DNA of 64,000 nucleotides from Branchiostoma floridae (Eukaryota; Chordata; Leptocardii; Amphioxiformes; Branchiostomatidae), in assembly GCF_000003815.2 (NCBI RefSeq), contig NC_049987.1, forward strand, positions 24,784,746 to 24,848,745. The letters are read 5' to 3'. Of the stretch, positions 37,701 through 49,700 are shown in pieces. Position 1 is the first letter of the stretch. Every line of letters starts with the position of its first letter. A program made the position numbers and the translations under genes. The notes beneath the pieces are model-generated. The model was not told the DNA's origin, searched no databases, and saw only the letters and a program-made list of their open reading frames with translations.

Positions 37701-40700
37701 CACATTACTCATGTCAAACCTGGTGACATGGAGGGATGGGGGAGCTGGGGTGGGGGATTTACCTGGGTGGAGAGGTGTATCTGTTTGATGATGGAACAAA
37801 TGATGAGAGAAAGTAGTAATGTTTTTCGGTGTAATGTTCTTCTCCTTTAAGGTAGAAAAGGATCCTCTTTAGCTTCATCATTATCTTAGTTTGTCTTGTA
37901 ATACATGATATCTGGTTTTACCTGGTTGTAGAGGTGTATCTGTTTGATGACGGAACAAATGATGTGAGAGAAAGTAGTAATGTTTTTCAGTGTAATATTC
38001 TTCTGCTTTAAGTTTGAGAAGGATCTTCTTCTTGTGTCATCTCTTAAGCTTCATATCCTATTTTGTCTTGAGCTTTACCTGGTTGTAGAGGTGTGTCTGT
38101 TTGATGAGGAAACACAAATGATGTGTATAGTAGAGTGGTGCTCTTTTGTAAGGAAGGGAAGGATCCTCTTGTTGTATCATATTTGTATCATATAGCTTCT
38201 TATCCTATTACTAGGGTCAGACTTTCAAATTTGTCTTGGCCATCATATCATACTTGCAGTGTTTTTAAATATCTTGATGACTAAAACAGGAAGGGTGACT
38301 GTAATGTTCATCTCTGAACATTACGGTCAGACTTTCAAATTTGTCCTGTCCATCTTATCTCCCCAGCAATGCTTTACATATTTTGATAACTATAACAAGA
38401 AATGTGTAATATTTGGTCTCATAACAGTCATATCTACTGTAAACTGAGTTCTCTCAGATCTTCTGTAACCTACTTGTGTGAGATGTTGAGTATAGATCAG
38501 TCTATGGCCTGATTTTCAAATTTCTTCTGGCCATCTTTATCATTCCTGCAGTGTTTTATTGCATATTCTGATAAGGAAGACAAGAAGTATGACAGTAACA
38601 TTTGGTTTGTGACCTATGTCACTATGAGATATTTTCTATGGTATGGTCGGACATTCAAATTTGTCCTGTCCATCTTATCGCCCCTGCAATGTATTCACAT
38701 ATCTCGATAACTAAAACAGAAAGTGTGACAGTAATATTTGGTTTCTGAACTATGTCACTATGAGATATTTACTACAGATCTGTCTATGGTCGGACTTTCA
38801 AATTTGTCCTGAATCCATATTATCGCCTCTGCAATGTTTTCATATATCTCGATAACTAAAACAGAAACTGTGACAATGATATTTGGTTTCTGAACTATGT
38901 CACTATTAGATATTCACTGCAGATCTGTCTATGGTCGGACTTTCAAATTTGTCCTGAATCCATATTATCGCCCCTGCAATGTATTCACATATCTCGATAA
39001 CTAAAACAGAAACTGTAACAATGATATTTGGTTTCTGACCTATGTCACTATGAGATATTTACTACTGATCTGTATCTACATGTATGGTCGGACTTTCAAA
39101 TGTGTTCTGCCCATCTTATCGCCACTACAATGTTTTATTATATCTTGATAACTAAGGGAAGAAGTATGACAGTAATATTCGGTTTCTGAACTATGTCAGT
39201 GTTTGATATTCACTGCAGATCTGTCTATGGTCGGACTGTAAAATTTGTCCTGAGTCCATCTTATCGCCCCTACAATGTATTCACATATCTCGATAACTAA
39301 AACAGAAAGTGTGACAGTAATATTTGGTTTCTGAACTATGTCAGTATTTGATATTTGCTACAGATCGGTCTATGGTCGGACTTTCAAATTTGTCCTGAGT
39401 GCATTTTATCACCTCTGCAATATGTATTTCACATATCTCGATAACTTACTGTGACAATGATATTTGGTTTCTGAACTATGTCACTATTAGATATTCACTG
39501 GAGATCTGTCTATGGTCTGACTTTCAAATTTGTCCTGAATCCATCTTATCGCCCCTGCAATGTTTTTACATATCTGGATAATGACAACACGACATTCGCA
39601 GGTGGAAACGACACATTCACATATCTCGATAACTAAAACAGAAAGTGTGACAGTGATACAGTATTTGGTTTCTGAACTATGTCACTATTTGATATTTACA
39701 ATGGTCTGACTTTCAAATTTGTCCTGCGCATCTTATCATCCCAGCGATGTTTTTACATATCCGAATAACTAAAACACGACATTCGCAGGTGGAAACGACA
39801 CATTAGCGACCTCCGCACGGCGACGGCCCACCAGAATCCGATTAAACCTCCCTCCGGTGGCCTTTCGGCCCCAAACTTGGCTCCCCGCTGAAAGGGGGGG
39901 GTTAACGCGCCGCTGCAATTACATTCGAGGGCGTCCCGGGGGATTACAGATGGCTGGATTAGGGAATTAAAGGGGGGCATCCCCGACCCAGGCAGATAAA
40001 GGTCATGCGTCTGATGGTAATTTGACACCAAGTTGACCTTGTTACCCTCGGAGAACGTGGCGGGATTTAGAATCGGCACGGTTCGCTGGGTCGCTGCCAG
40101 TTATGAAAGTCTGATGAGAATCTGTTGCGAATATATATATATAAAGAGGCAAGGATAAGGTTATACTACTTATCTCAGAGCAAGGTTAATTTGCGACATT
40201 AACCTTTCTTGGAATTGGCAGGGCTTGCTGGATTGCTGTCATTGTGTAAAGTCTGACAAAAATTTGTAGTATACAACTACCTCATAGTACATACATGTAC
40301 CAAGGAGGAACCTCCTTGCATGTACCTTCACCAACTAATTTTATCTCATTACAATGCAAATGATATGCAAAGAAATCTCTGATTAGCATAACATGTGTGA
40401 ATTCATTATCTCCACTTTCGAAATCGCTTGTATTGAAAACAGCTTTCAGGAAGCTATTGTTGACTTTCTTTATAAACTATGCAAATTATGTTGAAATTTG
40501 GACATTATTAAAAAGTCTTGTGAAGATTTGTACAGAATACATAAAAGACAAAGACTACATTTAAAGCCACGTTTTAGGACTCTGTAATTACATTGTATAT
40601 ATTTGCTACCTTGTTTTTTTAAAAATTGCCATAGGTTGCTGGATATCCAATGTTTTTAAAGGAATGTAAAAAGAAGCAGACATGAGGTTGCAGATACAGA

Positions 40701-43700
40701 GGTCAAGTTCGTATAGAGCTCTTTATTTTCTGGAGTCTTTCTGTCTGCGGATTTGTGGTCAGCTTTTCACCTCAATTATTTCCTCCAAAAGAGACTGAAT
40801 ACGCCAAACCCCCAAGGGATTCGTAATGCCATATTAAGTAAGCGATATACTAATTGAAATTCTTGCATTTGAAGCACAAATTATGTCGCTTCTTACTCAA
40901 GGAGATAGTGTCATTGCCATGTGGGAAATTAACTTACTGTAATTTCTTTTATTTTCAAAGGGACTTAATTTGGAGTTAAAGGGGAAAGGAGCTTTTTGCA
41001 GTGTTTTACCTTTTTTATTTGTCACAGGGTCCTGTGGCATAACTACAAGATGTTTACTCAAGAAGCCAAAGTATGTATGTATGTATGTAGGACGGGAGAC
41101 CTGGCGCATCCCCGTCTTGTAATTAGCCAGCGAAAGGGTATGTCACCCCGTAAGGGGCGGTATCACCCCGTCGTGTGTTAACATGTGCGAACATGTGTGA
41201 TCACGTCGACCGATGATGATGATGATGTATGTATGTACATGTAATACAGTTATTAATTTTCATTGTCCTGAATGAACAAATGGAATACGTCACTGCAAAA
41301 ACTGCGAAAATGAAACCACAGTGAATTTCTCAAAATGAATACATGTTGTCAATCATTATTCTGAGAAGTGAGCAAGTTTTGAACCATGATTCCTTCCAAG
41401 TGTACTTGACTGACATGAATATGAAGGACCTCTAGCTATGTTATGAACGTGTTCTCTTGAGATTAAAAATGTGTACACAAGTACAGGATGACATTTTGGT
41501 TGCTCCCCTTTGCAGGCGTAACATGCATTTGTTAACATTAAGTGCTGACATTTACTAGTTTAGATTTACGATGTCTGCATTCGTGTATATAGAATTATCC
41601 TTAGAAGGATCTAATTCACTATTTATCAATATGTAGGGTAATTGGCTATAGGAACACTGGTGCTAACAGTCATAAATTACTTTTGGAAGGCGTGAATCTT
41701 AAATGTAGTGACATAAAAATGTGTGTGAATGGTTGTTTGTGCTAGCCTTGAATTTTTGGGTGAACATTTTGTCATGGCCAACATTTTGTGTAATCTTTGT
41801 CGACATTTATTGTTGAAAGAAAAATTGCAAGATGTACTGTAGCCTGGAGAGTATCAAACTAATTAAGTGCATCAGTGATAATTGTTGTTTATTATACCCA
41901 GCCTTTTGCAAGATATTAAAGGCCATAAGAATTTGATGTCTTGGTTCTACGATTTTTAAAAGTGATAAATATATAACAAGCAAACATCATAACACTACAG
42001 GATAGGGAGAGAAACTTGAATTTGACAGCACTGTATTCACTTCATAAAACTGAGTGCAACAGGATACATATATATATACCTGGTCCTTTGGCTTCATTTT
42101 CATTATGTTTTTCCAGTTGAGGATTTTTACAAAAAAATGTTTAAACCTCTGAGAACCAAGAGATTGAATTGATGTGGCCTAAGAAACAGAAAACCCTGAA
42201 TAGCCACCTGCTTGCAAACAAATCCATCCATGGTTCAATCAAAGTATCACATCCCTTTATGCCGCTGTCACTGCTGGCATTTTCCCTCATACTGGGAAGG
42301 TACCCTCGGGCTATCCGTTCAGCCATTTCTCCATCCTACTTTGCATGAAAATTATGGGGATTCTCTGCCAGTAGTCGTCATGTGACCTCTTTACTGTATG
42401 TTGCCTGGTTGTGCAGTGACAACTTTCCTGAAGGCAACAGTTCAAAGGTCGTAAGCAGCGAAGGCTCGAGTGTTCCACCAAGATGGCTTCATTGTGTCGT
42501 GCTCTGACTTGTTGTGGTTTCGCTTTCTTATGGGATAAAGATTGTGTTATCTGAAGTTCTGATTGAAGAGACATGGACAGTCAGTATGGCTACCTGCATT
42601 GGTGGTAAGTTGTCAGAATTTAATGAGATGTCACAGGTATTTTCTTCTTTGTTTTGAAAGGAATCACTGAAGCGTGTCACCAATACTTAAATACTAATTA
42701 TAGGTGTACCAACCTTATAATTGTTTCAGCTGGTGTTGAATACAACAAGAACAATAATAACAAAAAGTGCATTATTTTCTTGTGCTAATGTTGTTTCAAG
42801 AATACAAAATGCCTACCTGCAATCAGTGAAGGATATGGACATTTCCTCCTTTGTTTTGAAAGGAATTACTGTGGTGTAAACAAGTACTAGACAGTCTATT
42901 ACGGGTGTTATGGTTGTTTTTAACAAGACATCATTCCCATACAATTGTTGTGACCAGATCAGAAATAGTTTGCTGTATTCAATGGTGGGGTAAAGAACTT
43001 GCTGGAATTATTCATATTCATTCACATCATCTTTGTGACACCTGTATTCAGTAATAGACCTTGTTTATTCCCAAATGGGTCTTAAGAACATCATCATCAG
43101 TCACTGTGTTCTGCATCTATAGTCTGGAAAGTCCTATAGCTGCATTCAGTCTTTCTTCATCCTTTTCCATTGTTCCTTGCATCCTGCAAGCTTCCTTAGC
43201 TCCTGGAGTTTCTTTGCCATTGTAGGAAAAGCTCGACCTCTGTGCTTTAGGTCTGCTTTCAGCAGGCTGAGCAGGTTGACACAGTGTCTTCCCTTGCGTG
43301 TCTTAAGAACATACTAGGGAAAATTGGTACATTAATTAAGTTGCATAACATCCAAGTAAATTGAATGCATAAACTGAAATTGACGAATTATTCCTCAATA
43401 AGGATAGGTAAAATGTAAAACAAAACAAAACAAAATCTCAAATCACTCATAATCTATTATAATTTAGTCCAGTAACTGTGTGTCATATAGTAAAAACTGT
43501 GTGTTTTCAGAGAAGACAATCTACCTGTAGAGGCCCATACTTGTATTATCAAAGGAAGAGGCCCATACTTAATGTATAACCAAGGGAAGAAAAAGCATAG
43601 CATTTCTCTGGAGCGTTCTATTCATGCAGAGTGCAGTGCCCAGATAACTATGAAGCTCATACAAGGTCGACGCTCTCGTGTGATATGTATCGTCTTCTCG

Positions 43701-46700
43701 CCCGCAAGGTGGGCGGAATATTCTCCTGCTGCCGTTACCACGGCCTGCTTGTAACCGAGATGGATGACGGGCTTCACAACATTCTGCCTTAATCCTTTCC
43801 GAGTTTAACCTCCGATTTCTGTGCTTTTTTTCTCTGAGCAAGAAAATTTACTGTTTACAATTTCTACAATTGAGTAGATCCGTTGTTATGAAATGTTAAA
43901 TTGTACCATTTTATCTAAGGGGATCAAAGTACATCATTAGTGTCAGCATGCATATACATTCATTTATGGCTAGTTCCTTGCTTTTTTATTGCAGGATAAA
44001 AACTTCACTTTAGAATGAAACAGATTAAGCTTTTCTCTTGAACAAGCCTGAAAGCTATACATGTGTAGGTAAAGGTTTTTTTTACAAAAGTATACTTAAA
44101 ATAAAACTATCTATATAACTAGCTGGTATGTTATGCTGAAGGGCAGTCATATGCCGACTATGCGGCTAGTTCACCTTTATCTGTGGGTTAACCTATATCC
44201 ATTGTTATATCATACTGTCATATTTTCAAATATTGTTTATATATCAAATTGAAGTATTTTCAAATATTGCAGTTTGAATCCACCATCTGTCGACTTGATA
44301 TACCTAGAAACCTTGTTTTTAAAAACAACGGATAAACATGTAGACTACCCCGCAGATGAATGTAAACTAGCGTAACAGCTCCAGCCTCTCCGAGGGGACC
44401 CAGGGGATCTTCATGTGGTGACAGCCTGCGCCTTTATTATGGCTGGTGCAGGAATAATTGCATCAAGGCTGCACCCAAAGTGGCGGGGAACATTGTAATT
44501 AGGAGGAATTATGATGGCACAATCTGTCAGTTCATATTCTAGGGTGGAATCGATGGATGGAGGCAGGGATTTATAAATGGATGGATGAATGAATGAACGA
44601 ATTAACGAATGAATAAATGACATTTGTGCTCTTACAGAATAAGCACAGACCAAGTTGATAAAGCAGAAGCATAATTACAGTTGTATAAGAATGTGATATC
44701 TTACTATATCATTCTGCAATGATTAATGTACAGTAGTATGTACAGGTTCAACTTCTCTCTTACGTACAAACATGCAGATATAGCTTAGAATATTTTATCT
44801 ATTACTCTAATGTATTTCTCTTTGATAACATGATGTATCGAATTGCATAAGGAAGATGCAATTTGTTTTTTCTATGTTATTCAAATATCAAAATCTCTGA
44901 TGCTTATATCCACCTACGTGTAACATTAACTCTTTTAATTCCACCGGGTGCCATTATACTGCCACATAAAAAAACATTGTTATAGAGGCTTTCTCAAGAT
45001 TGTCTTAATATCTTAAGTGTATATACCTCAGGATTACTCATGCTGCTTTGGTACATCTCTTTAATCACTTCAGATTCATGTATCTCATGTGGTAGTATTA
45101 TGGCACCCGGCGGTATTATGCGAGTTGATGTTACAAGTCCTTGTGAAAGAACTGTTACAGTAGCTCTATGTGGTATTTTTGTGCCCAGGACTTCACCATA
45201 TTACAGATGCTGCGTTGGTACATCTCTTTAATCACTTCAGATTCATGTATATTTTCTCATGTGGCGGTATTATGACACCCGGCGGTATTACGAGAGTTGA
45301 CGTTACCTGTCATTGTCAAAGAGCTGTATCCCTACGTGGTTTTTTTGTGCCCAGGACTCCAGCATATTGATTCCTGCATGTTTATTTGATGGAATCACCG
45401 CTGTAGTGTGACAGGTAGTTTTATTTGGGGTGTCCAACACGCTTAGGTTACATGTGAGTTGCTCTAAACGTGAATTATGCATGCACCTTGGCGATTTGTC
45501 ACTGTAAGTGGCGGTGACACTGGAGAATCAATATGCCCTGAAGGCCTGATGTGATAGCTCATTCCTTGATATAGACTTCATGCCTGTGCCAAGTCGCTAG
45601 GGTGGGGACAGAGCTGATGTCGTAATTGGAAAACAATAGGGTTTAGGTTGACTTGGTTTCTTGGACCATTGCTTTTGGAGGATGGTTAGTACATGCGTGT
45701 AATACTATTAGATACTGTCAATGCAGAAATTGTTGTTGTGGTTTTATGTTCGCAGTTTTGTCAATTCGTTGCCAATTCACTGCGAACTTAAAACTACTGC
45801 AAACATTTTCCATGGCAGTGCATGGTGCTACCATGAACATAAAACCACCACGAACGGTCCTTTTTCCCGCTACCACGAAATTAAACCACTGCGAAAGTTT
45901 CTACATTTACAGTATCTTTGCATTGCATCTGTTCTTGCCTACCTTCCTAAGTAAAGTATGCAATTTGCCCTGTCGCTGCTATACATACTTTGTGTTTGAT
46001 CACATTGATCAAATAAACCATTCATTCATTCATTCAAGTTGCTTGGGAAGGAGCTGGCCCCTTGCACCTCTCTGTTTTAAATGCCTTTGATCTCATCATT
46101 TTGTGGTTAGTTAGTAACTAGTTCCCATTAACTCCCAGACCAGGTTTGAGGGTGCGAGCACTCATTTATCTAGTTAGTAATCAGGTCTTAATCACTTATT
46201 GATGAGGTTAGAGGGAGGAGGTAAATTTTTAGCATTTTGTGGTTAGTTGATAATCATTTCTTGGTAACATACTGACCAGATTTGAGGAGGCAAACATGCA
46301 TCATTTTGTGTTTAGCTAATAATCATTTGATATTACTTTCCTGACCAGGTTGGAGGAGGCGAGCATGCAGACAGAGGAGTTCCAGGAAGAGATTGACGAG
46401 CTGCTGTTTTGGCTGGAGGACACAGAGGGCATCCTTAACAAGCAGGTGTGCCCAGCTGACGAGGATCAGCTAGAGGAAGCTCTGGAGAAAGTTAAGGTAA
46501 GACACAGACAGACAGAGGGCATCCTTAACAAGCAGGTGTGTCTGCTGACGAGGATCAGCTAGAGGAAGCTCTGGAGAAAGTAAAGGTAAGACACAGACAG
46601 ACAGAGGGCATCCTTAACAAGCAGATGTGCCCAACTGAGGAGGATCAGCTAGAGGAAGCTCTGGAGAAAGTTAAGGTAAGACACAGACACACAGAGGGCA

Positions 46701-49700
46701 TCCGTAACAAGCAGGTGTGCCCAGCTGACGAGGATCAGCTAGAGGAAGCTCTGGAGAAAGTTAAGGTAAGACACAGACAGACAGAGGGCATCCTTAACAA
46801 GCAGGTGTGCCCAGCTGACGAGGATCAGCTAGAGGAAGCTCTGGAGAAAGTTAAGGTAAGACACAGACAGACAGAGGGCATCCTTAACAAGCAGGTATCA
46901 ATTATACAAGAAATAAAGGTGAGGTTTTATTAATGTCTGTGGATGACACTAGTCTTGTGGTGTGGAATGCCTGATAGAAGTTCAGGTACCGGTATGTGTT
47001 ACAGGTGTCTTTGGGCTTTCAAAGATGGACAGTAATATTTGTTCTGCATGAAAAAATGTCTTCTCTTTAGAAACAGCTCTTTTCTAGGGGCAATTTTGTA
47101 CTGGAAGTAGTAATGAGTGCATGTGTTACCAAATGTAAATATGTGATGACTAGAAGACTTCTGTATACATTACCAGTGCACTTCTGTTTGTTGTAATGAA
47201 GGAATATATATCCCCCTACATTTTACTCTCTTTTGAAGCAAATCATTCTTTCCTCATTTCCTTTTTCCCTGTTATGCTAAACTTGAAGAATGATTTTTAA
47301 ATATTTACCATCTTCTTATTCTAATTTTAAAGGACAAGGAGAATGACCTTGGATCGAGACAGGACAACGTGAACACCATCAACCAGACGGGAAACCGGAT
47401 CATGACGACGCCGGGCGCCTCAAAAGCTCTGGTCAGCAACGTCAAGAAGAAGGTCGACAACCTCAACACAAGATGGCTGACGGTCAGTACTATTGCAAAA
47501 CATTTGTACTAAACTTGATAACGATTTCCCATGAAATAGCTTTGATGGCAATTTTGGGGCTACATTGTGATTCTTTGTACATTCTAATGTTGCCTTTCAA
47601 GGTTAATATAGTCATCTGGTTATCAAACCAGCCCAACTTGACTGTGTCTTGTTGATACTTCTATTGGTCAACCATTGTTTGGCAATGCAGGTTTCCTCTG
47701 CATGCTGCATTGGCTGATTGCATGGTACTTCTTTGTTATCCCTGTACATATAGGCCTTGCATCCCTGTGCTGCTTGAAGCTCTTTCATTATTAGAGGCCT
47801 ATTCTTTAGTGATGATGCCAAAGTTGCATCTCCAGCTAGTTTCTTAGAATAGATGAAGTTGAATAAATGATTTCTTGTGATGCCAAGATAGTAGTAGTAT
47901 TCAGTATGTCATTATTCTGCTGCTAGGGTCCCAGAACTGAACTGGGTCCCTGATGAGGGTGGGCAGCAGTCGCAATATTCACATTGTACTTCCAAGTAGC
48001 TCTATCTTATAACTTCTTCAAGTAGATTCTTAAGAAGGGTTGGATTGTCAAGATATGTTTCCTACCTCTCCAGGTGACGCCAGAGATTCCCCAGAAGAGG
48101 AGAGGACTGCAGGACCAGCTGCACTTCTGTCGCACCTTCCTGGAGGAGCTGGAGGAGCTTCTGGTGTGGATGGCTCACACGATGCAGTTGCTAGAGCAAC
48201 AGAAGGGACCCATCTCCTCCGCAACATCTTCTGATGAGGGGGATCAGGTCATCATCGACCCAAAGGTAGGCATGGTGGTTTCATGTGTAGTTTGTTCTGT
48301 AGTACTTGTTCTGAAGAGCTTCTGGTGTGGATGGCTCACACGATGCAGTTGCTAGAGCAACAGAAGGGACCGATCTCCTCCGCAACATCTTCTGATGAGG
48401 GGGATCAGGTCATCATTGACCCAAAGGTGATCATTGTTTTTTCTCAGTTGTAGCATAGCACATGTAGTGGTAATTTTTGTGAGGAGCTTCTGGTGTGGAT
48501 GGCTCACACGATGCAGTTGCTAGAGCAACAGAAGGGACCCATCTCCTCTGCAACATCATCTGATGCTCAGGTCATCATTGGACAATTAAGCAATCAATCA
48601 GTCAAAAGTGGAGCAATAGCAAAACAACTTTGCATCAACAACTGTGAAAAAGCTAAAACTCGACATTATCATTACAATTACATGAACAGAATTAGGTTGG
48701 TACCCATGTAAGTACAAATTCGTAGCCTCCAGGGTTATACAGCATGCAAACTCCTGCAATTACTTCAGAATCTATGAATAACAAGTGTCAGAATTATAAA
48801 TCTCCCCCTGCACCTGAGTTAATTGCACACATCAACATGCGCATTAATTTTTAAGACATTCGCTAATTGCAACGGTAACGCTTGATAACTCCAAATTTTG
48901 TTTTTCGTTTTAGATTCCAATCAAATGGTTATCCCTTGGGTGTTTGTACTTCTTTTATCATAATGACTTTTATGTACAACTGTTTTGAGTTTTAGTGTCC
49001 TTATCACATTAGGGCCTAAATCATAGGTTTTGAGCGAAATTATCGGGTCTAATGTATTACCAAAGGCATTTTTTTTTTAAACAACTGTATTCCAGTTATA
49101 TTCTAGTATCAACTGTTTTTCAAGTTATGTCCTATATATTTATTCCTATGACCCTGAAGAAGAGTGATGGATGTCACTCAAAATGTCCAGAAGTAATCTT
49201 TGACTCTTGTCTAGTTCAAGAGACTGAACTGTCTTCATTCTTTCAGCTCCGTGTGTGTCTCTCGTAAAGTTCCGGAGGTGACGTGAATTATTCCCAATGC
49301 TTAAAAACTCGCATTATCTCCTCCCACGGGGATTAATGTACAAGTTAATGTACAAAGTGTCCGCTGTAAAATGTTACATTAATTTCACTAGTAACCACGC
49401 CCCGATGAAACTGCCTTGTTGTGATTATGCGCATCACTGACTTTATTTAACACATTTCACTAATTAACTGTCGAACACGATGTCTATTTAACTGTGGTCA
49501 CTTAGAAAAGGATAACAAAGACGTAAAGAGTTTGTAAAAATCTGGTTAACTTAAACCAATTTTATTGCATTTTTCATTTACAACGTTCATCAGAACTTTC
49601 AGACATAATGTATATTATTACTGGCTACTTCAAAAAAAGATTACAAACATATGTGAGTTTCAAAAATCTGATAAATGCTAAACCCATTAGGCATTATACT

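Larger units (their letters stand above)
28698..46348 (+). other. Dystrophin intron between exon equivalents 45 and 46 (largest in view)
   Basis: This 17651-base intron is dominated by degenerate tandem arrays (29929-30760, 31335-31690, 32380-33190, 35850-37630, 37750-38200, 38200-39780, 42590-42900, 45030-45370), an assembly gap, SINE and LINE fragments and a TA-flanked MITE near its end. GC-rich islands occur at 34020-34290, 34790-35260, 39780-40090, 43600-43830 and 44360-44540. 28760-29900, 40100-41040, 41240-42580 and 43320-43590 show no recognisable feature. The splice ends are GTCAGT and CCTGACCAG. Confidence 0.85.

Noticed and set aside
37353-37799. 148-codon minus-strand open frame
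   Set aside because: It lies wholly inside a degenerate tandem field whose repeat unit happens to be open.
46538-46933. 131-codon open frame of repeated DQLEEALEKVK units
   Set aside because: It is the exon 46 donor array read through. Each unit contains a GTAAG donor and the frame is not continuous with the true exon (stop at 46562), so it is not an extra repeat protein.
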